Below, in pieces: positions 59,865 through 64,000 of a stretch of 64,000 bases of DNA. Position 1 is the first letter of the stretch; every line of letters starts with the position of its first letter. Under the pieces are notes generated by a model that made no database searches, had not been told where the DNA came from, and saw only the letters and a program-made list of their open reading frames with translations. Location of the stretch: assembly GCF_034058155.1 (NCBI RefSeq), contig NZ_CP139148.1, positions 1,364,001-1,428,000 on the forward strand. Direction: 5' to 3'. This DNA is from Flavobacterium sp. KACC 22761 (GTDB taxonomy: Bacteria; Bacteroidota; Bacteroidia; Flavobacteriales; Flavobacteriaceae). Both the position numbers and the translations under genes were made by a program.

Positions 59865-61304
59865 ATGGTATTGAGCAGATTTTGGTTAACGATTTTTATT
59901 TCTTCGATTGTTTTTATTGTATTCAGTTTATTCACTGCCAATACATATACGATTGATTCTGTTTTGAATGGAAAAAAAGACGATCCAATTTTGATTTCTG
60001 AAAAATACGTTGAAGAACTTCCTGTATTCATCAAAGACAGCATTTCAAAAGCCAAAGATCAAACCATGATTATCAATCGTGATACGCTAAATGCCGACAC
60101 GACTTACGTTTTCAAAAACAAAACGGTAAAAATTTACAGCGGTCTTCAAAAATCTGATGGTTTGTTGCCAACTTGTAAAACTACTTTGGTTGATTTGATT
60201 TTACCGCTTATCGCCTATTTAGCTTTTTTCTGCGGATTAATGGAACTTTTAATCATTTCTGGAGCTTCGGGAAAACTAGCCAAAACTTTAAGTCCGGTTT
60301 TTGTAAAAGTATTTCCAAGTATTCCTAAAAATCATCCTTCGATTTCTTATATGACCTTAAACTTTGCTGCCAATTTCCTAGGATTAGATTCGGCTGCAAC
60401 GCCATTTGGATTAAAAGCAATGGAAAGTTTACAGGAAATAAATCCCGAAAAAGACAAAGCCAGTGATGCGCAAATTATGTTTATGTGTCTTCACGCGTCA
60501 GGCTTAACTTTGATTGCAACTTCAATTATTGGCTATCGCGCTGCCGCAAATGCTACAAATCCAGCCGATGTAATACTTCCATGTGTTATTACTTCGTTTA
60601 TTGGTACAATTGCCGCTTTCTTAATTGTTGGAATAAAACAAAAAATCAATTTTAAAAGTGCTTCGCTTTTAATTGGTTTAATTACTATGATTGCTGCGAT
60701 TGTTGGTTTGTTATTGTATGTGAATCATTTGGACTTGATTGGGAAAAATTACTTTACTTCTAATCTTTCAGGTTTAATTTTGCTTACGATTGTTCTTTTT
60801 ACTTTGATTTTCTCTTTCATGCACGAGAAAAAATTCAAAGAAGCCGACACTACCGTTTTCGACACTTTTGTTATTGGAGCAAATAACGGAGTTAAAACAG
60901 GAGTAACGATTTTTCCTTATGTTTTAGGAATGTTGGTTGCAATTTCACTATTCAGAAACAGCGGTTTATTTGAAATTATCAGCGACGGAATCGGATTTAT
61001 ATTCTCAAATTTAGGCGTAAGCAAAGAAATCACGAATGCGTTACCAGTTGCAATGTTGCGTCCGTTTAGTTCTGCAGGATCAAGAGGTTTCTTAATTGAT
61101 TCGATGAATACTTTTGGTGCCGATTCTTTAACGGCGAGATTAAGCAGTATTTTCCAATGTAGTGCCGAAAGTACGTTTTATGTAATTGCGGTTTATTTTG
61201 GATCTGTAAATATCAAAAATACGCGTTATGCTTTGGGTACTATGCTTTTGGTTGATTTGATCTGTGTGATTACGGCGATTTTTGTGGCGACTTGGTTTTT
61301 TTAA
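59865..61304 (+). CDS. SpmA/SpmB-type nucleoside-recognition membrane protein
   Basis: The 479-residue protein fuses two Gate/nucleoside-recognition halves, which are separate SpmA and SpmB proteins in spore formers. It has about ten helices. Half 1 has LTIFISSIVFIVFSLF and the SYMTLNFAANFLGLDSAATPFGLKAMESL motif. Half 2 has NNGVKTGVTIFPYVLGMLVAISLF, LPVAMLRPFSSAGSRGF and FQCSAESTFYVIAVYFGSV. Between the first and second helix lies a periplasmic insert (about residues 35-95). It may move nucleosides or an ion. It is monocistronic. Confidence 0.9.
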   Translation: MVLSRFWLTIFISSIVFIVFSLFTANTYTIDSVLNGKKDDPILISEKYVEELPVFIKDSISKAKDQTMIINRDTLNADTTYVFKNKTVKIYSGLQKSDGLLPTCKTTLVDLILPLIAYLAFFCGLMELLIISGASGKLAKTLSPVFVKVFPSIPKNHPSISYMTLNFAANFLGLDSAATPFGLKAMESLQEINPEKDKASDAQIMFMCLHASGLTLIATSIIGYRAAANATNPADVILPCVITSFIGTIAAFLIVGIKQKINFKSASLLIGLITMIAAIVGLLLYVNHLDLIGKNYFTSNLSGLILLTIVLFTLIFSFMHEKKFKEADTTVFDTFVIGANNGVKTGVTIFPYVLGMLVAISLFRNSGLFEIISDGIGFIFSNLGVSKEITNALPVAMLRPFSSAGSRGFLIDSMNTFGADSLTARLSSIFQCSAESTFYVIAVYFGSVNIKNTRYALGTMLLVDLICVITAIFVATWFF

Positions 61305-61317
61305 AACGCTAAGCTTA

Positions 61318-61685
61318 CATATCTAAACTGGACTGAAGTCCAGCCCTACAAAATGGTTCGAGCCGTTGGCTCTTTCTAAAGTTCCGCAGGAACGATTTAT
61401 TTTGTAGAGCTGGACTTCAATTTTTGAAATTTAATATATACAACATATCCAAACTGGACTGAAGTCCAACCTTATAATATGGCTCGAGCTTTTGGCTCTT
61501 TTCAAAAGTTCCGCAGGAACGATTTATTTTGTAGGGCTGGACTTCAGTTTTTGAAATTTAATATATACAACATATCCAAACTGGACTGAAGTCCAACCTT
61601 ATAATATGGCTCGAGCTTTTGGCTCTTTTCAAAAGTTCCGCAGGAACGATTTATTTTGTAGGGCTGGACTTCAGTCCAGTTTATT
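61318..61685. repeat. Three REP units upstream of the RAYT gene
   Basis: Three copies of a unit of about 126 bp start with CTGGACTGAAGTCCA-type hairpins at 61328, 61454 and 61581. Each has a GAGC(N)GGCTC stem, a GTTCCGCAGGAAC stem, and a TTTGTAG-GCTGGACTTCA end. Units 2 and 3 are almost identical. Only the last ends in a full CTTCAGTCCAG palindrome. The left edge CTAAACTGGACTGAAGTCCA (61323-61342) is repeated in inverted form at 62317-62336. The rest of the gap to 61754 is AT-rich. Confidence 0.85.
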
Positions 61686-61754
61686 TTATACGACACGAAT
61701 ATTTTGTAAGAAAAATTATATATTTATAAAATTTTAATCTTTAAAAATATAAAA

Positions 61755-62216
61755 ATGTCAAACAATTTTCATCAAGTTTATATCCAAGCCATTTTTGCGG
61801 TTAAATACAGAGAAGCCCAAATTACTTCTGAATGTAAATCTAAAATACTTAGTGTTATTGGAAATTTAATAAATGAAACAGGTTGCAAAACAATTATTAT
61901 AAATGGCATTGAAGATCATGTTCATTGTCTTCTAGCATTAAAACCAACCGTTTCTATTTCAGATTTGATGAAGGTTGTAAAAGGAAAATCATCAAAATTC
62001 ATCAATGATCATCAATTGACAAAAAGCAAATTTGAATGGCAAGAAGGTTATGGCGTTTTTTCATATAGTAAATCTCATATTGATGCCGTTTTTAAATATA
62101 TCGCCAATCAAGAAGAACATCACAAAAAACAAAACTTCAAAGACGAATACTCCTATTTTCTGAATAAATACAATGTCAAATATGATGAAAAATGCGTTTT
62201 TGAAAATTTGATATAA
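61755..62216 (+). CDS. REP-associated tyrosine transposase (RAYT), Y1/IS200-like
   Basis: The 153-residue protein is a single HUH (Y1) transposase domain. The HUH pair is His55 and His57 in GIEDHVHCLL, and the catalytic Tyr115 lies in VFKYIANQEEHH with Gln119, the family's YxxxQ order. The segment VSISDLMKVVKGKSSKFIND and the EWQEGYGVFSYSKSHID loop are typical of Bacteroidota members. RAYT enzymes cut and rejoin short palindromic repeats as single strands. It lies between repeat copies of one family on both sides, its likely substrates. Confidence 0.93.
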   Translation: MSNNFHQVYIQAIFAVKYREAQITSECKSKILSVIGNLINETGCKTIIINGIEDHVHCLLALKPTVSISDLMKVVKGKSSKFINDHQLTKSKFEWQEGYGVFSYSKSHIDAVFKYIANQEEHHKKQNFKDEYSYFLNKYNVKYDEKCVFENLI

Positions 62217-62218
62217 AT

Positions 62219-62345
62219 ACAACATATCTAAATCGGACCAAAGTCCAACCTTACAATATGGCTAGAGCGGATGGCTCTTTTCTAAAGTTCCGCAGGAACG
62301 ATTTATTTTGTAGAGCTGGACTTCAGTCCAGTTTAGATATATGTG
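62219..62345. repeat. Fourth REP unit, downstream of the RAYT gene
   Basis: The unit begins CAACATATCTAAATCGGACC (a diverged hairpin), has the GAGC/GGCTC and GTTCCGCAGGAAC stems, and ends with a perfect CTGGACTTCAGTCCAG. Its tail TCCAGTTTAGATAT mirrors the left edge of the array. The gene is thus enclosed by inverted copies. Confidence 0.85.
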
Positions 62346-62412
62346 ATTTTCCGCAATAAATTAATACACACAAACCTTCTTAATTCAAATTCTTTCTTAG
62401 GTAAATAATTTC

Positions 62413-62420
62413 TAACTTTG
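62413..62420 (+). promoter_or_regulatory. -7 promoter element (TAacTTTG) for the fumarase gene
   Basis: TAACTTTG matches TAnnTTTG and lies 15 bp before the ATG at 62436. Confidence 0.6.
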
Positions 62421-62435
62421 TAAAAAAACAAAACA

Positions 62436-64000
62436 ATGATTGATTTTATATACCAAGATCCTTATCCAATTTTGAAGGATGAGACAGAATACCGCAAAAT
62501 CACTTCTGATTTTGTAAAAGTTGAAAAATTTGGAGACCGCGAAATTTTGACTGTAGATCCAAAAGGTTTAGAATTATTAGCCGAAGAAGCTCTTACAGAT
62601 GTTTCGTTTATGTTGAGAACGACACATTTACAAAAACTAAGAAACATTCTTGACGATCCAGAAGCAACTGATAACGATCGTTTTGTAGCTTATAATTTAT
62701 TGCAAAATGCATCAGTTGCAGCCGAAGGTCAGTTGCCAAGTTGCCAGGATACTGGAACTGCAATTGTAATGGCAAAAAAAGGCGAAAACATTTTTACAGG
62801 TGTTGATGATGCAGAATGGTTGAGCAAAGGAATCTTTAATACGTACCAAAAACGCAACTTACGTTATTCACAAATCGTTCCGATTTCAATGTTTGAAGAG
62901 AAGAATTCAGGTTCAAACCTTCCAGCGCAAATTGATATTTATGCTAAAAAAGGAGCTTCATACGAGTTCTTGTTTATGGCAAAAGGTGGAGGATCTGCGA
63001 ATAAAACTTATTTATATCAGCAAACAAAATCATTATTGAATGACAAATCTTTGGATGCATTTATTCGTGCAAAAATCAAAGATTTAGGAACTTCGGCTTG
63101 TCCTCCTTATCACTTGGCTTTAGTAATTGGTGGAACTTCTGCGGAAGCGAACTTAAGCGCTGTCAAAAAAGCGTCTGCTGGATATTATGATCATTTGCCA
63201 ACTTCAGGAAATATGGCTGGCCAGGCATTTCGTGATTTAGAGTGGGAAGAACGCGTTCAGAAAATCTGCCAAGAAAGTGAAATTGGAGCTCAATTTGGAG
63301 GAAAATATTTCACACACGATGTGCGTGTAATTCGTTTGCCTCGTCACGCAGCTTCTTGTCCAGTTGGATTAGGCGTTTCTTGTTCGGCAGATAGAAACAT
63401 CAAAGGAAAAATTACAAAAGACGGAATCTTTGTTGAGCAATTGGAAGTAAATCCGAAACAATTTTTACCAGAAACTGCGCCACATTTAGAAGCACCGGTT
63501 GAAGTTAATTTAGATCAGCCGATGGCAGATATTTTGGCTAAATTGTCTCAATATCCAATTAAAACACGTTTAAAATTAAACGGAACTGTTATTGTTGCTA
63601 GAGATATTGCTCACGCAAAAATCAAAGAATTATTAGATGCCGGAAAACCAATGCCGGAATATTTCAAAAATCACCCAGTTTATTACGCTGGTCCAGCAAA
63701 AACTCCGGAAGGAATGGCCTCAGGAAGTTTTGGACCAACAACTGCTGGACGTATGGACGTTTATGTTGATGAGTTCCAGAAAAACGGCGGAAGTATGGTA
63801 ATGTTGGCAAAAGGAAACCGTACAAAACAAGTTACAGATGCCTGCAACAAATACGGCGGATTTTATTTAGGTTCTATTGGAGGTCCTGCAGCTATTTTGG
63901 CACAAGATAACATCTTGAAAGTTGAAGTAGTTGATTTTGAAGAATTAGGAATGGAAGCTGTTCGTAAAATTACAGTAAAAGATTTCCCTGCTTTTATCAT
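62436..64000 (+). CDS. fumA: Class I (iron-sulfur) fumarate hydratase, C-terminus off the right edge
   Basis: The enzyme interconverts fumarate and malate in the TCA cycle with a 4Fe-4S cluster. About 521 residues are visible, and the E. coli enzyme has 548, so some 20-30 residues lie beyond the window. The cluster cysteines are Cys103 ([10 protein letters not shown]), Cys222 (TSACPPYH) and Cys316 ([12 protein letters not shown]), two less than E. coli FumA at each position. Both parts of the fold are present: the cluster-bearing N-terminal domain, and the C-terminal swivel with [27 protein letters not shown] and [14 protein letters not shown]. It starts after the REP/RAYT block. Confidence 0.95.
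   Translation, partial: MIDFIYQDPYPILKDETEYRKITSDFVKVEKFGDREILTVDPKGLELLAEEALTDVSFMLRTTHLQKLRNILDDPEATDNDRFVAYNLLQNASVAAEGQLPSCQDTGTAIVMAKKGENIFTGVDDAEWLSKGIFNTYQKRNLRYSQIVPISMFEEKNSGSNLPAQIDIYAKKGASYEFLFMAKGGGSANKTYLYQQTKSLLNDKSLDAFIRAKIKDLGTSACPPYHLALVIGGTSAEANLSAVKKASAGYYDHLPTSGNMAGQAFRDLEWEERVQKICQESEIGAQFGGKYFTHDVRVIRLPRHAASCPVGLGVSCSADRNIKGKITKDGIFVEQLEVNPKQFLPETAPHLEAPVEVNLDQPMADILAKLSQYPIKTRLKLNGTVIVARDIAHAKIKELLDAGKPMPEYFKNHPVYYAGPAKTPEGMASGSFGPTTAGRMDVYVDEFQKNGGSMVMLAKGNRTKQVTDACNKYGGFYLGSIGGPAAILAQDNILKVEVVDFEELGMEAVRKITVKDFPAFI

Noticed and set aside
61318..62345. Repeats around the RAYT gene as a CRISPR array
   Set aside because: Units are about 126 bp, each with inner stems, and lack the short-repeat/unique-spacer pattern; no cas genes are present.
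1..64000. tRNA, rRNA, riboswitch or CRISPR features
   Set aside because: I looked for cloverleaf ends (GGTTCGAATCC-like), rRNA core motifs and regular spacer arrays and saw none that I can support.

Overview
The window is a stretch of chromosome from a Bacteroidota bacterium, almost certainly a Flavobacterium. The evidence is the low GC content, the family content (DUF4270 and DUF4286 proteins, an OlsF-type ornithine-lipid synthase, MuiA-like DUF4139 protein, PrcB-like lipoprotein), lipoproteins whose Cys is followed by acidic residues, the lack of Shine-Dalgarno sequences, and many TAnnTTTG (-7) promoter elements. I found no rRNA, tRNA, CRISPR array or prophage. Both ends cut a gene: a DUF4270 lipoprotein on the left and a class I fumarase on the right.

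Layout. 0-7.2 kb: a glycogen-synthase-like half protein with the DUF4270 lipoprotein, divergent from panC-panD, then an esterase-like protein coupled to radA and a single-pass GT51 transglycosylase. 7.4-14.9 kb: a LytS/LytTR-type two-component system facing a secreted SIMPL protein, a VWA lipoprotein with an L,D-transpeptidase, and a DUF4139 protein. Two matching upstream elements suggest that this is one envelope regulon. 15-24.5 kb: aldo/keto reductase, OmpA-like lipoprotein, exonuclease III, OlsF, TM2 protein, 2-hydroxyacid dehydrogenase, nhaA with a monooxygenase-like protein and a cytochrome c, and proC. 24.5-30.5 kb: mgtE, rsmA, DUF4286, a TPR protein and serS, all on the minus strand. 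30.8-37.7 kb: an accessory-looking run of small lipoproteins, a DMP19-like protein, YdeI family, PhzF family and unassigned membrane proteins. 37.7-39.1 kb: an intact IS3-family element with a target duplication and a canonical frameshift heptamer. 39.1-49.3 kb: CDGSH protein, metG, an EamA transporter, a HAD/acetyltransferase pair, OmpA, ferritin, a Lys/Cys-rich mini protein, DUF2461 and a tail-less SSB. 49.4-61.3 kb: a GNAT-nitrilase fusion, an M28 membrane peptidase, a rhodanese divergent from LysR, an O6-alkylguanine methyltransferase, a DEDD exonuclease, a winged-helix protein and a SpmA/SpmB fusion. 61.3-62.3 kb: a REP-associated Y1 transposase inside its own repeat array. The window ends in the fumarase.

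The intergenic DNA is unusually structured. Many gaps carry arrays built on an 8-bp period (CGCAAAGN, CACAAAGN or CTAAGNNN units). These are often paired in inverted orientation around a hairpin, so many 3-prime regions could fold into long hairpins.

Most useful leads: the paired LytTR-type operators at 10081 and 11281; the 8-bp-period arrays; the REP/RAYT block; helically phased TTGTAA repeats before the GNAT-nitrilase gene; the A_AAA_AAC heptamer in the IS3 element; an esterase whose nucleophile position is Asp; and a lipoprotein gene whose apparent start codon is ATC.
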